DNA from: Lacisediminihabitans changchengi
Lineage (GTDB): Bacteria; Actinomycetota; Actinomycetes; Actinomycetales; Microbacteriaceae
DNA length: 64,000 nt
Assembly (NCBI RefSeq): GCF_016634425.1
Contig: NZ_JAEPES010000005.1
Coordinates: 1-64,000 of the forward strand
Reading direction: 5' to 3'
The translations under genes were made by a program, and so were the position numbers. Of the stretch, positions 7,452 to 17,064 are shown in pieces. Below the pieces are notes generated by a model. It searched no databases, was not told where the DNA came from, and worked only from the letters and a program-made list of their open reading frames with translations. Each line of letters begins with the position of its first letter. Position 1 is the stretch's first letter.

Positions 7452-9017
7452 TTGGGTGATGCAATGACGGTACTGACGGCGCTGTGGGACGGATTGTCCG
7501 AGGGCTTCTTCATGTTCTGGCAGACCTTGTGGGCGCTGGTTCTCGGATTCGCCCTTTCCGGGGCCGTGCAGGCCTTCGTGTCCCGGAAGCAGATGCGCAC
7601 CGCGCTCGGTGATCACCGGCCAAAGACACTGGCGAAGGCATCGCTGTTTGGCATGATCAGCTCCTCCTGTTCTTATGCAGCCTCCGCTCTAGCGAAATCG
7701 TTGTTCGCACGAGGCGCCGATTTCACTTCCTCGATGGTGTTCATGATTGCCAGCACCAACCTCGTCGTTGAGCTAGGGATCGTGTTGTGGTTACTCATCG
7801 GCTGGCAGTTCGCGTTGGCGGAGTTTGTTGGCGGTGCAATCATGATCATCCTTCTTGGGATCATCCTTCCCCGGGCCATCCCCGCAAAAATGACGGATGA
7901 AGCCAGAACGCGATTGAACCGCAGCGCATCAGACACGCACGCACATGCTGCTCACGACCACACTGCTCATGACCACACTGATGACGTCGACGAAGACGAA
8001 CTCGAACAGCAGTCATCGACCGGGTCATTCCGGCAACGGATCTCCAGCCGCACGGGTTGGGCCGATGCCGCCAGCTACACGATCAGCGACCTCACGATGC
8101 TGCGCAAAGAACTCGTGATCGGATTCGTGGTGGCCGGGTTCCTGGCCACCCTCGTCCCCAACTTTGTGTGGCAGTCCGTGTTTCTCAGCGGCCACGGGTT
8201 CCTCTCCAGCCTCGAGAACGTTCTCATCGCACCGCTAATCGCGATCATCAGCTTCGTCTGCTCCGTCGGGAACGTGCCCCTGGCTGCCGCACTCTGGCAC
8301 GGCGGAATCAGCTTCGGCGGAGTCGTGTCCTTCGTGTTCGCCGACCTGGTCACCCTGCCACTGCTGTGGATCTACAAGAAGTACTACGGCACCCCCATCA
8401 CCCTGCGAATCCTGGCTGTCTTCTGGGCGACAATGAGCGCCGCGGGGCTCGCAGTGGAATACCTATTCCAACTGATCCACATCCCGAACCCACCACGACC
8501 CACCCAAATCGTTCATATCGGGTTCGCTTGGGATTACACCACCTTCCTCAATATCGCAGCACTGATCGGTTTTGGGGTCCTCTACTGGCTCTACCGGACC
8601 CGGGACAAGACGGACACACGGTACGCCAAGGACCCGGTCTGCGGGATGCAGGTCGAAACCGCCAACGCTCCCGCAACCCGGAGGGTCGACACCGGAACGC
8701 AGTACTTCTGCTCAGACCGTTGCGCAGAACGATTCGACACCGACCCCGCTCGATACACGAACGCAATGCCCATCGGTACGACGAAGGAGAACGAGATGGC
8801 ACCCCACGGTCACGCAGGGCACGAACTCGAGAATTCGACTGGGACCGCCATCGACCCGGTGTGCGGAATGAGCGTCGACATCGCGACCGCGCAACACAGC
8901 CACACCACGGACGACGGCACCGTCTACTTCTGTTCGGCTGGCTGCCGGTCCGCGTTCATCGCTAACCCCGCCACATACCAGCTCGCCGGTGGAGCAAAAC
9001 CTCACCTCGAGGGATAG
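7452..9017 (+). CDS. Metal-efflux permease (SO_0444/DUF318-like) with His-rich loop and two C-terminal YHS domains
   Basis: A 521-residue protein. The N-terminal ~400 residues form a permease of the DUF318 / SO_0444 Cu/Zn efflux type, with SSSCSYAASALAKSLFARGA and the FMIASTNLVVELG segment. A cytoplasmic loop near residues 155-180 is dense in His and Asp. After the last helix come two YHS metal-binding domains in tandem: DPVCGMQVETA...YFCSDRCAERF and DPVCGMSVDIA...YFCSAGCRSAF, each with the CGM and FCS..C cysteine pattern. The TTG at 7452 has GAGG 11 nt upstream; ATG 7464 is the alternative start. The repressor gene follows 2 bp after the stop. The double YHS tail is longer than usual. Confidence 0.85.
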   Translation: MGDAMTVLTALWDGLSEGFFMFWQTLWALVLGFALSGAVQAFVSRKQMRTALGDHRPKTLAKASLFGMISSSCSYAASALAKSLFARGADFTSSMVFMIASTNLVVELGIVLWLLIGWQFALAEFVGGAIMIILLGIILPRAIPAKMTDEARTRLNRSASDTHAHAAHDHTAHDHTDDVDEDELEQQSSTGSFRQRISSRTGWADAASYTISDLTMLRKELVIGFVVAGFLATLVPNFVWQSVFLSGHGFLSSLENVLIAPLIAIISFVCSVGNVPLAAALWHGGISFGGVVSFVFADLVTLPLLWIYKKYYGTPITLRILAVFWATMSAAGLAVEYLFQLIHIPNPPRPTQIVHIGFAWDYTTFLNIAALIGFGVLYWLYRTRDKTDTRYAKDPVCGMQVETANAPATRRVDTGTQYFCSDRCAERFDTDPARYTNAMPIGTTKENEMAPHGHAGHELENSTGTAIDPVCGMSVDIATAQHSHTTDDGTVYFCSAGCRSAFIANPATYQLAGGAKPHLEG

Positions 9018-9019
9018 AC

Positions 9020-9523
9020 ATGACGATCACCAACCACACCCACCCGATCGACCCAGTGCGGGTCGCGCACGCCCGCGACCGGCTCCCCACCCCAGAGGCG
9101 ACAACCCGCCTGACCGGACTGCTATCGATGATGGCCGACCCGGTACGGCTGCGCCTCATCTACGCACTCGATGTCACCGAGGAACTCTGTGTCGGCGATC
9201 TCGCCCTGGCGCTGGATGTGTCGGAGGACTCCGTCTCCTACGCACTCCGGCTACTGCGAACCGCCGGGTTGCTGGTGACCCGGAAGGAGGGCCGTGTGGT
9301 TTACAACCGACTTGCCGACGACTTCCCCAAACCCTTGCGCGACCACTGCCTGCGACAACTCATCGCCCTCACCTATGCGCCCGCAGAAGACGAGGACGCC
9401 CAGCATCATGACCACGCGGAACACTCTGATCACGACCGCTCGGCGCACGATCGCGCCAAAAAAAGCTCGACCGGTCCCAAGGATCAGACTGGCCACGAGC
9501 ATCAGCACTACGATCAGACATGA
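9020..9523 (+). CDS. SmtB-like ArsR family metal-sensing repressor with His-rich tail
   Basis: A 167-residue winged-helix regulator. The core (residues about 25-105) has MADPVRLRLIYAL, the SmtB-type ELCVGDLA stretch and the recognition helix SVSYALRLLRTAGLL. It lacks the second cysteine of the CadC motif ELCVCD, so an alpha-3 thiolate site is doubtful. Instead the C-terminus is a long His/Asp/Glu tail that could bind Zn, Cu or Ni. Family knowledge: these repressors leave DNA when metal binds. It lies 2 bp after the permease gene and overlaps the next one (ATGA), so the three genes form one operon. The inverted repeat at 7415-7427 is its likely operator. Confidence 0.85.
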   Translation: MTITNHTHPIDPVRVAHARDRLPTPEATTRLTGLLSMMADPVRLRLIYALDVTEELCVGDLALALDVSEDSVSYALRLLRTAGLLVTRKEGRVVYNRLADDFPKPLRDHCLRQLIALTYAPAEDEDAQHHDHAEHSDHDRSAHDRAKKSSTGPKDQTGHEHQHYDQT

Positions 9524-9939
9524 CAATCGGTTTCTCGAGGTTGGGAAAACTCTGGCCGCAACGATCCTTGCTGCCCGCTCTTGGCGTGATCGCTATATTG
9601 CTCGGCCTGCTCGGAATGCACTACCTGCCCGTCGATTCACTGATCGCGAATGACTCCATGGTCGCGATGTCGACCTCAGGTGACATCGGTGGGCCAGCGG
9701 CCCCCGTTCTCTCGCCGGCAAGTCATCGGCCAGCTGCTCATGAAACAAGCATGGCCATGGAGGAAATGGCCTGCGTGCTGGCGATCTCCATCACGGGCCT
9801 GTTTCTTCTCATCGGGCCCGGATTGCCAACCGGCTGGACCGGACTAAAAGCGCTGAGATCACCGCCCCGGGACTGGCGAACGACGACGCCCCCACCGCGA
9901 CCACCCTCACTCGATCTCCTCTCCATCAGTCGAACCTGA
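9520..9939 (+). CDS. DUF6153 family membrane protein
   Basis: A 139-residue protein with a first membrane segment (LLPALGVIAILLGLLGMHYL, residues about 18-37), a Ser/Met/His-containing external loop (HRPAAHETSMAMEEM) and a second segment starting at ACVLAISITGLFLLI, then a Pro-rich tail. The ACVLA motif and two-helix layout fit DUF6153, a family often beside DUF305 and copper genes in actinobacteria. The Met/His loop may bind copper (inference). Its ATG overlaps the arsR stop. Confidence 0.65.
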   Translation: MTIGFSRLGKLWPQRSLLPALGVIAILLGLLGMHYLPVDSLIANDSMVAMSTSGDIGGPAAPVLSPASHRPAAHETSMAMEEMACVLAISITGLFLLIGPGLPTGWTGLKALRSPPRDWRTTTPPPRPPSLDLLSISRT

Positions 9940-10035
9940 TTCGCAGCTATCCGCACCCCCACGGATCACGCTCCACAGGCGCGCCTTTGACGCGCTTTCG
10001 AATCTGTCGTTCCACTGACCTGAAAGAGAAAACCA

Positions 10036-10629
10036 ATGAACACTCGATCCACCCTGCTCGTCTCGAGCGCTCTCGCCCTCACTGTCCTGCTGGCTGGCTG
10101 CAGCACCGGAACCGTGTCTGGCACCAACCACAGCTCGTCGGCCCCAGCCGCAAACTCGACCGCGACGGGACCCCATAACGACGCCGACATCGCATTCGCT
10201 CTCAACATGGCCGCGCACCATCAACAGGCCATCGAAATGGCGGACATGGTTCTCGCCAAAACCGGCGTCGACGGAAAAGTCACCGATCTCGCCAAGAAGA
10301 TCAAAGCTGAGCAAGCACCCGAAATCACGCTCATGAAGTCCTGGCTTACCGCGTGGGGACAGTCGACTGATTCAAGCGGGATGAGCGGCATGGAGATGAA
10401 CGGAATGATGTCGCAATCCGATATGGATGCCTTGAAATCGGCCGACGGCACCACCTCCAGCACCCTGTTTCTCACCCAAATGACTCAGCACCACCAGGGA
10501 GCCATCGACATGTCAAAGGAAGAGCTCAGCACCGGCAAAAACGCGGCCGCGTTAGAACTCGCCAAAAACATTATCAGCGCTCAAACGACAGAAATCAGCA
10601 CAATGAAGCAACTGCTCGCAGGCAACTAG
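10036..10629 (+). CDS. DUF305 family lipoprotein (ferritin-like fold, metal-associated)
   Basis: A 197-residue secreted protein with a lipobox (LTVLLAGC, Cys22), so it is anchored to the outer face of the membrane. Two DUF305 repeats are visible: MAAHHQQAIEMADM and MTQHHQGAIDMSKEE, each with the HH-X-X-A-I-X-M pattern and following Met/Glu residues. Between them is a Met-rich stretch (GMSGMEMNGMMSQSDM), a common copper-binding composition. The family is frequent in copper-resistance loci. GAAAGAG lies upstream of the ATG, and a strong hairpin follows the stop. Confidence 0.88.
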   Translation: MNTRSTLLVSSALALTVLLAGCSTGTVSGTNHSSSAPAANSTATGPHNDADIAFALNMAAHHQQAIEMADMVLAKTGVDGKVTDLAKKIKAEQAPEITLMKSWLTAWGQSTDSSGMSGMEMNGMMSQSDMDALKSADGTTSSTLFLTQMTQHHQGAIDMSKEELSTGKNAAALELAKNIISAQTTEISTMKQLLAGN

Positions 10630-10637
10630 TGCGCACC

Positions 10638-10682
10638 AGAGGATGCCCACGCCTGCCACGCCAGAGAGCGTGGGCATCCTCT
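10638..10682 (+). terminator. Strong hairpin terminator after the DUF305 gene
   Basis: Arms 10638-10652 and 10668-10682 are perfectly complementary over 15 bp (AGAGGATGCCCACGC against its complement) with a 15-nt loop. It starts 9 nt after the stop codon. There is no T-run, as is common in actinobacterial terminators. Confidence 0.75.
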
Positions 10683-10704
10683 CACTACGGCTGCCCGGCA
10701 CCAG

Positions 10705-10875
10705 ATGACGAGCCCGGAGAGAGAACCCACCGCGCTGAAAGCCCACTCCGACTTGCTCATCGTCATCAACATCGTCGCCGCGACCGCCATCATCACCGCA
10801 CAGGTCATCACTGTCCGCGTCCGACTCAAGGAGGGAAAACCGTGCCCATATCCAGGCGCTACGCGACGAGACTGA
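10705..10875 (+). CDS. Possible 56-residue single-TM protein
   Basis: An open frame read as MTSPEREPTALKAHSDLLIV and onward, with one hydrophobic segment (about residues 17-36) and a basic tail containing KPCPYPG. It ends 22 bp before the next membrane protein gene. The frame fits the local GC-rich third-position pattern, but the ribosome binding site is weak and no family is recognised, so it is a plausible but unproven small gene. Confidence 0.35.
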   Translation: MTSPEREPTALKAHSDLLIVINIVAATAIITAQVITVRVRLKEGKPCPYPGATRRD

Positions 10876-10897
10876 GGTCACAAACGAGGAGTCGGCC

Positions 10898-11389
10898 ATG
10901 CCAATCGGACTGACCATCGCGCTGATTACGGTACCGCTGGTATTGTTCACGGCCCGCGCGATCTTCCCCCAACTCCCGTGGAAGCGCTACGCCCGCACAT
11001 CGTCGTGGCCGGACATCGGCCTCCTGAGCTTCGGCTCCATAGGGCTGATATTGCACTGCGCCGCAATGTTCTACCGAGATCTCGTCCAGACAATCCCTGG
11101 TACCGATGGGTACGTCAAGTGGGTCAACGAGATGGGCTGGGTTAGCATCGTCCTCTACGTACTTCCGGCGTCGGTCGTTGTGGTCGCGCTGCGACGCCAG
11201 CACCCCCTGGCCGTCGCGATTGTCGCGCTCACATTCATCGCCGTGGGAGTCACAATGTACAACAGCGGCCCACTCAGCACGCACCTCACGATGATTGCCC
11301 TCGCCGCCACCGCGCTCGTAGGGACAACATCGATGCTCTTACGCACGCAGCTCAGGCGGAAGGGGCCAGACACGGGCATGGCGGACTGA
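10898..11389 (+). CDS. Four-TM hypothetical membrane protein
   Basis: A 163-residue protein with about four hydrophobic segments (IGLTIALITVPLVLFTAR at the start; others near residues 50-65, 85-105 and 108-145) and a basic C-terminus. GAGGAG stands 7 nt before the ATG. No conserved motif is recognised. It closes the cargo part of the metal region before the relaxase gene, and could belong with the 56-residue ORF just upstream. Confidence 0.6.
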   Translation: MPIGLTIALITVPLVLFTARAIFPQLPWKRYARTSSWPDIGLLSFGSIGLILHCAAMFYRDLVQTIPGTDGYVKWVNEMGWVSIVLYVLPASVVVVALRRQHPLAVAIVALTFIAVGVTMYNSGPLSTHLTMIALAATALVGTTSMLLRTQLRRKGPDTGMAD

Positions 11390-11893
11390 CCTCCGAGCCT
11401 CATCTGCCGCGTGCGCGTGATGACCAGGACGTCGTCGACATCTTGCAGCGCCCCCACCCCAGACCTAAATATCACATGCTTTTGTGTTGCCTCGCTGCCA
11501 GTGAGCGACCGCCCGTCTTGCTCTCTGCGCGGCCGCGGCAACTGTCCGAAAACGACCGATTTCGGGGCGCCCGGAGATCCCCGTCACCGGGTCACGACAC
11601 GAAGCACGATCGTGCACCGAAACTATCTACCGAAGCCTTCGCGAGTCGAGAAAGTCTGCTGACCGTTCCGGTAACGCTCAGGCAACTCGCCACAGGGGTG
11701 AGCGTCAGAGGAATCCGGCCGACCGGAATCGCTTAGCCGTGCAGCATTAGTGCTTCGCGGGATGTGGCGCCCCAAAGCCCGCCAAATCTCTTCCGGCGCG
11801 CACGAAACTCCCACACGACTAGTTCTCTTCTGAATGCACGTATGCTACCGTAGTAGATACACAGCACGCGCTATTAGAAACGAGAGATGCGGG
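11390..11893. other. Non-coding stretch before the relaxase gene; relaxase promoter and possible oriT
   Basis: No supported gene. A perfect 12-bp palindrome GCACGATCGTGC lies at 11604-11615. Near the right end, TATGCT (about 11847-11852) followed by an inverted CTAC/GTAG motif looks like a -10 box for the relaxase gene. Relaxases usually nick close to their own gene, so an origin of transfer may lie here, but I cannot point to a nic site. Confidence 0.3.
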
Positions 11894-14800
11894 ATGAAGG
11901 GCGGGGTGATCCTGTTTCGGGGCGCGGGAGCGGATGCCCGCCGCTACCTGGAGTCCGACCGTTCGCGGGCGGACGACTACTACCTGGAAGGCGGCGTTGC
12001 CCTGGCCGAGTTCTCGGCCGTGAACGGTGCCGGCGAGGTGATTGGCGAGGTTGGGCTGACGCCGGACGAGTACGCCTCCTGGGTGGATTGGGCGAACCCG
12101 CTGACCGGGGAGTCGATGGGCGCCCCTCGCCAAGCCGGGAGTGGACGGCGGGGCTCGCCGCGTTTCGCGGAGATGGTGGTGAACGCGCCGAAGTCGCTGT
12201 CGATTGCGGCGGCCTTGCACCCCGAGGTGTCGGAGGCGCTGGACGCGGCGCAGGCCGATGCCGTGGGGGAGATCCGCCGTTGGCTTGGACAGCACTCGGT
12301 TACTCGTGTAGGCCCGCGGGGGAGGCAGGAGGTTGTGCCGGTCGAGCAGCTGGAAACTGTTTCGGTTGTGCATCGGACGTCGCGGGCGGGTGATCCGCAC
12401 TGGCATATCCATTTTCAGATCGGCACGCGGGTGTGGGCGGCCGGAGCTTGGTGGGGACTGGACACGGGGGCGCTGTTCAAGCAGCAGGGCGCAATACGGG
12501 CGCTGGGTACCGCGGTGATCGCCGCGCATCCGCAGCTCGCCGCCACACTCGAGGCGCACGGCCTGACTTTGGATCCGGTCACCGGCGAGGTGGCCGAGCT
12601 GGAGCGCTACAACCGTGTCATGTCCAAGCGGGCGGAGCAGGTCACCCGCAACCTGACCATGTTCGAGGCCGACTGGCGCGCCAAGCATCCAGGTCAGGAG
12701 CCCGGCCCGGTGGACCGTTCGCGGTTGGAGGCGATGGCGTGGGATCACGAACGACCCCACAAGAAGCCCGCCGCGCTCGGAGGCGAAGCGGCGTGGCGCG
12801 CCGAGTTGGCGAAACTCGGCTACGCCCCGAGTCCGACGCGTGTACTGGCGCGTGTGCCGGTGTCGCTTGATGATCTGAGCGTTCAACGGGTCGCGTCGCG
12901 GGCTCTGGACCGTTGTGCGGCTGCCGCGTCGACCTGGACTGTGCACACTGTCCAGGAGCGGGTCACCGGCATCATCACCGAGGCGGGGGTGCGCGCCACC
13001 CCGGAGGCGTTGCGCGACATGGTTGCGATGAGTACCCGGCTTGCGGTGGAGGATTGCCTGTCGGTGTTGCCACCGGAGAGTGTGCAACCCGACCATGTTG
13101 CACACCTCACCACAGTGCATGTTGTTGCGGTCGAGACGCGCTTGCGCGACATGCTCGCAGCCCGCGCAACGAAGGGCGTGCACCGTGTATCGGAGGTGAC
13201 AGGCCTGGCGGGCAAGGGGAACCTTGACCCGGATCAGGCGCACGCTGCCGCCGCAATCGCGGGCACCGAGAGTCTCGTGGTGGTGGAGGGTGCGGCCGGT
13301 GCGGGGAAGACCACCATGCTTGGCGCGGCGATCGAAACCGCCGCCGGCCAGGGGCGCGCAACGCGGGTGGTGACGCCGACGAAGAAGGCTGCGGATGTGG
13401 CCGCGCAGGAACTTGGTGTATCGACCGACAGTGTGGCGAAGCTGGTTCACGAACACGGCTGGCGGTGGAACGCCGATGGGGTTTGGACCCGCCTGGCCAT
13501 CGGCGACACCGACCCGGAGAACGGCAGCACTTACAGCGGGCCATCCGTGACTGCGCGGCTGACCCGAGGGGAGCGGATCGTGGTGGACGAGGCCGGGATA
13601 CTCGACCAAGACACCGCCCTCGCCCTGCTGACCGTCGCGGACGAGCACGACGCAACCCTCGCCTTGGTTGGGGACCGGGCGCAGCTGTCCGCGGTCGGGC
13701 GTGGCGGTGTGCTCGATATAGCCGCGCAACTCGCCGGACGCACGTACGACATGACGACCGTGCACCGCTTCACCGACCCGGAGTACGCGAAGTTGACGGT
13801 GCAGATGCGTGGCGGAGAGCGTCCCGCGCTGCTGTTCGACCGGCTACACGACCTGGGGCTGGTGGTTCTGCACGACAGCGATGAGGCCGTGCAGGAGTCG
13901 ATCGCGGGCGATGCGCGCGACGGGGAGGCGATCACGACCGCAACCAACGACGAAGCGCGGGAGCTGAACGCGCGCATCCGCGACCAGCGGGTACAGAGGG
14001 GAGCGGTGGACGATACACGCACCACTACCGGCAGCGATGGCCTCTCGATCGGACGAGGCGACGTGATCCAGACCCGGCAGAACAATGCAGACCTACAGGT
14101 AGCGAACCGGCAAACGTGGACCGTGCAGGCCGTCGGACAAGACGGAACCGTGTGGGCGAAGGAGAACGCAACCGGCCGGAAGCAGCAGCACACAGTCCGA
14201 CTCCCAGCCGAGTACGCGTCCCAATACATGCACCTCGCCTACGCCACCACCGCCTACGGGGTGCAAGGCGCAACGGTGCCCAAGTCGCACACGATCCTGA
14301 CCGACGCGCTCGACGCGGCGGGCTTGTATGTAGGCATGACCCGCGGCCGCACGACAAACCGGCTCCACATCGTCGCCGCCGATCTGGACGACGCACGGGA
14401 ACAGTTCACCGCCGCGCTCGAGCGTGATCACGCCGACCGCGGCCTTGAGATCGCAACCCAGGCCGCACACGATGCCGTCGCCGGTCTCACCGCCAACGGG
14501 CCGGTACGCGTGGTGAACGCCGAGCGCGCCCGCCTGACCCAACAGATCAAGCACGCCAGCCAGCAGGCCGACAAGTGGGCACACGCAGTCGCCGCGCTCG
14601 TCCGGCAGGCCGATGCGCACCAAGCCGAATCCGACGAGCAGCAGGAGACCGTCGCCCCCGCGGACATCCGCGCCGCCGAGGTCCGCGCCGAGGTCGTCGC
14701 TCCGCTCATCGAGCGGGCCACCACCGACGGGATCGCGTACATCACCAGCCGAGAGCGGATGTGGGAAGCGAACACCGCGCGCGCCGGACGGCTAAGTAAA

Positions 14801-15331
14801 CGTGCCACTAACCGTGTGGCGACACAGGCGACCAGTGAGCATCGCGCAATCGAGACGGCCGCACGGCAGCGCTGGGGCGGACTCCCGGAGACCCTCGCCG
14901 GACTCCTACCGTGGGCCGCATCGGTCGTGGAACAGGAAGCCGACGCCAACCCGCGCGTGAGCCAGGCCCGCCAGCACACCACCGACGCCCAGCAAGAGCA
15001 GCAACGCCTTATTGCCCGGCAGTCGCGGGAGCGCGCCGACCTCCACCGCCAGATGTTCGGCAACCACACGTCCGGCTCCGCGCAGGCACAAGCCGCCCGG
15101 TGGCGGGAACATGCCGAGACTGCTCGGCGCGACCTCGCGGCGATAGAGGCCCTACCGCCCGTCGAAGCGGCGCAACTCATCCGCAACCGCACCGAGCAGG
15201 AACAGGCCCAACGTACGGCCGCCGACCGCACTCTGGCCGAACGCCGGGCGCGCGCCGGACGGCTCCATGTCTTCACCCGGCGACCGCCCGACCGTGGCCC
15301 GATACCGCCCGACCGCGGGCTTGGGCGATAG
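11894..15331 (+). CDS. MobF-family conjugative relaxase/helicase (TrwC/TraA type)
   Basis: About 1,145 residues from ATG 11894. The N-terminal relaxase domain has candidate catalytic tyrosines in RADDYYLEGG (near residue 30) and the metal-binding three-histidine motif His169, His171, His173 (HWHIHF). The middle is a RecD-like helicase with Walker A GAAGAGKTT (residues 466-474), VDEAG as Walker B and the GVQGATV and GLYVGMTRGR late motifs. The tail is long, charged and Ala/Arg-rich. It nicks oriT, is carried to the recipient and unwinds the DNA. I preferred ATG 11894 (MKGGVILFRG) over ATG 11834, which falls inside the apparent promoter. No mating-pore genes are visible in the window. Confidence 0.9.
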   Translation: MKGGVILFRGAGADARRYLESDRSRADDYYLEGGVALAEFSAVNGAGEVIGEVGLTPDEYASWVDWANPLTGESMGAPRQAGSGRRGSPRFAEMVVNAPKSLSIAAALHPEVSEALDAAQADAVGEIRRWLGQHSVTRVGPRGRQEVVPVEQLETVSVVHRTSRAGDPHWHIHFQIGTRVWAAGAWWGLDTGALFKQQGAIRALGTAVIAAHPQLAATLEAHGLTLDPVTGEVAELERYNRVMSKRAEQVTRNLTMFEADWRAKHPGQEPGPVDRSRLEAMAWDHERPHKKPAALGGEAAWRAELAKLGYAPSPTRVLARVPVSLDDLSVQRVASRALDRCAAAASTWTVHTVQERVTGIITEAGVRATPEALRDMVAMSTRLAVEDCLSVLPPESVQPDHVAHLTTVHVVAVETRLRDMLAARATKGVHRVSEVTGLAGKGNLDPDQAHAAAAIAGTESLVVVEGAAGAGKTTMLGAAIETAAGQGRATRVVTPTKKAADVAAQELGVSTDSVAKLVHEHGWRWNADGVWTRLAIGDTDPENGSTYSGPSVTARLTRGERIVVDEAGILDQDTALALLTVADEHDATLALVGDRAQLSAVGRGGVLDIAAQLAGRTYDMTTVHRFTDPEYAKLTVQMRGGERPALLFDRLHDLGLVVLHDSDEAVQESIAGDARDGEAITTATNDEARELNARIRDQRVQRGAVDDTRTTTGSDGLSIGRGDVIQTRQNNADLQVANRQTWTVQAVGQDGTVWAKENATGRKQQHTVRLPAEYASQYMHLAYATTAYGVQGATVPKSHTILTDALDAAGLYVGMTRGRTTNRLHIVAADLDDAREQFTAALERDHADRGLEIATQAAHDAVAGLTANGPVRVVNAERARLTQQIKHASQQADKWAHAVAALVRQADAHQAESDEQQETVAPADIRAAEVRAEVVAPLIERATTDGIAYITSRERMWEANTARAGRLSKRATNRVATQATSEHRAIETAARQRWGGLPETLAGLLPWAASVVEQEADANPRVSQARQHTTDAQQEQQRLIARQSRERADLHRQMFGNHTSGSAQAQAARWREHAETARRDLAAIEALPPVEAAQLIRNRTEQEQAQRTAADRTLAERRARAGRLHVFTRRPPDRGPIPPDRGLGR

Positions 15332-15360
15332 CCCGCCTACCATCGAACGAGGCTACTCGG

Positions 15361-15477
15361 ATGCGCCGGGCTAAACCCACAGAGCAGACGACGCAGGTTG
15401 TGAACCTACTTGCCGTGATCTCTGCCGCACAACGCCGAGGCGAAGTCATACCGAGCACGGGCGGCTGTATGACTTAG
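15361..15477 (+). CDS. Possible 38-residue small protein
   Basis: A short frame starting MRRAKPTEQTTQVVNLLAV and ending GGCMT. It has a weak GAGG-like site 9 nt upstream, lies 29 bp after the relaxase stop and has no recognised motif. It may be a small regulator of the element, or chance. Confidence 0.25.
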   Translation: MRRAKPTEQTTQVVNLLAVISAAQRRGEVIPSTGGCMT

Positions 15478-15629
15478 CCGGACAACTCATATTGGGTTCG
15501 CTCGCCAGTCGGTGCAGCTCGCACCGGAGTGCATCCTCACTGGTCGTCGCGCCGGCCTCGGTAAATCTTTTCCGACCACCCCAAGGGACGCCTCCCGCAC
15601 CGCTCAGCCGCGGACGTGGACCGTTGGCG

Positions 15630-16940
15630 TTACAGCCCCATAGCGTCCCGTCGGATGGGGTGGTCAGGTCGCAGCGTGCTGCTGAACGCGCTCCGGTGTG
15701 GTGCGGCGGGACCGAGCCGTGGCTTCCGGTCTCGTGTGTCGCCGCCACCGACGCGGTTGCTGCGCTCGGTTAGTGCGACCAGGGCGAGGTGGCGGTCGGC
15801 CGTCCAGCAGATCAGTCGGCCCTTCTCTTTCGCCCGGCCGAGGATGCCTGCCTCTGCCAGTTCGGTCAACGCGCGGTGCGCCGCCGCGGGCGAGACCTGT
15901 AGGCGGGCGCTGACAGATTCGGCGGTGAGCACAGGGTCGGAGGCGAGGGTGTCGAGGATGCGCAGCACCACCGCGTCCCGCCGCGGAATCGCCGGGCTCA
16001 GGCCGCGCGCACGGCGGAACCGCACAAACTCCTCACCCACCTGCGCATCCAGTGCGGCGATGTCCTCGGAGAGTTGGACGGCGTTGCCGGCGGAGCGTTC
16101 GGCAGCCTGGGCGAACCCGATCACCCACTCGTCCAACCGTGGTGGGTCGGCCCGGTAACCGTTCAAGCCCGCGATGTAGGAATCGGTATCGCCCGCGAAC
16201 ACGGTGCTGATCGGGATCAGAGTGTTCCGCAGCGCGTCCGCGCGGCGCAAGACGGTGTGGATGAGGGCACGCCCGGTACGGCCGTTGCCGTCTATGAACG
16301 GGTGGATCGTCTCGAACTGGGCGTGGACGATCGCCGCCCGCAACACCGGATTCCCCGATGTCTCGGTCGTGAACCGGGCAAGATCAGCCACCAGCCGTAC
16401 CACCTCGCTCTCTGGGGGTGGCACGAACGCTGCCCGTAACGGGGACCAGCCTGGGCCTCCCACCCAGTTCTGCTCTTCCCGCAGCCCGCGCGTCAGGCGG
16501 GGCTCGATCACGTGCTGGAGATCCACGATGTCCTCAACCGTGATCGCCCGACCCCGATCCGCCAGCTCTGCGATTGCCGCCTCCGTCGCCCGCACGTTCG
16601 CCACCACATCCAGAGCCTCCCTCGGCCCCTCATGCAACAATTCTGCGATCGCCAACCGCTTCGGGCTCACCCGGTTGCCTTCGATCCACGACGACGAAAT
16701 CGACTCCGACCGGATCAACAGGTGATTCAAATACCGCCCGCGCGACCCGATCCGCTCATCCGCCCGCGCCAACACCGCCAACGCATCCTCCACCGCCCCC
16801 TGCGCCTCAACGCCGAGGGTCGGGAGCCGGTCGCCCAGTTCGTCCGGCACATAGGCCAGGTAGCGGCCCGGTTCCCGGTCCTTCCGGCTCAGACCGCCTG
16901 CGTCCTCCGGATGCCATAATCGCTCCACATACTCAGCCAT
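15630..16940 (-). CDS. Fic family protein with N-terminal inhibitory helix and winged-helix tail
   Basis: A 436-residue protein. The Fic core motif HPFIDGNGRTGR is complete (residues about 213-224), so AMP transfer to a target protein is expected. SSSWIEGN at residues 82-89 matches the S/TXXXEG/N inhibitory motif, with Glu87 as the blocking glutamate, making it a class II (self-inhibited) Fic protein. After the Fic domain, residues about 320-400 look like a winged helix (DAVVLRILDTLASDPVLTAE...VSPAAAHRAL), suggesting DNA binding. The start chosen has GGAGG 5 nt upstream. No separate antitoxin gene is seen. Such proteins are common on mobile elements and may act in stability or defence (inference). 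Confidence 0.88.
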   Translation of the reverse strand: MAEYVERLWHPEDAGGLSRKDREPGRYLAYVPDELGDRLPTLGVEAQGAVEDALAVLARADERIGSRGRYLNHLLIRSESISSSWIEGNRVSPKRLAIAELLHEGPREALDVVANVRATEAAIAELADRGRAITVEDIVDLQHVIEPRLTRGLREEQNWVGGPGWSPLRAAFVPPPESEVVRLVADLARFTTETSGNPVLRAAIVHAQFETIHPFIDGNGRTGRALIHTVLRRADALRNTLIPISTVFAGDTDSYIAGLNGYRADPPRLDEWVIGFAQAAERSAGNAVQLSEDIAALDAQVGEEFVRFRRARGLSPAIPRRDAVVLRILDTLASDPVLTAESVSARLQVSPAAAHRALTELAEAGILGRAKEKGRLICWTADRHLALVALTERSNRVGGGDTRDRKPRLGPAAPHRSAFSSTLRPDHPIRRDAMGL

Positions 16941-17064
16941 CGGAACCTCCAACCCACGCCTCAAACTTCTACTTTAGATGCACTAACCGAGGAATAGCGG
17001 GATGGCGCTCCCGGCTAGCTTCGGACCCTAAGACGCCCGCTGCGTGTAGGCGGGGGACGATGGC

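Noticed and set aside
11834..11893. Relaxase start at ATG 11834
   Set aside because: This ATG lies in or before the apparent -10 box; the family-like start MKGGVILFRG is at 11894.
11819..13765. 648-codon open frame antisense to the relaxase gene
   Set aside because: Shadow of the GC-rich relaxase reading frame; its Arg/His/Pro-rich composition is typical of antisense frames and it has no known motif.
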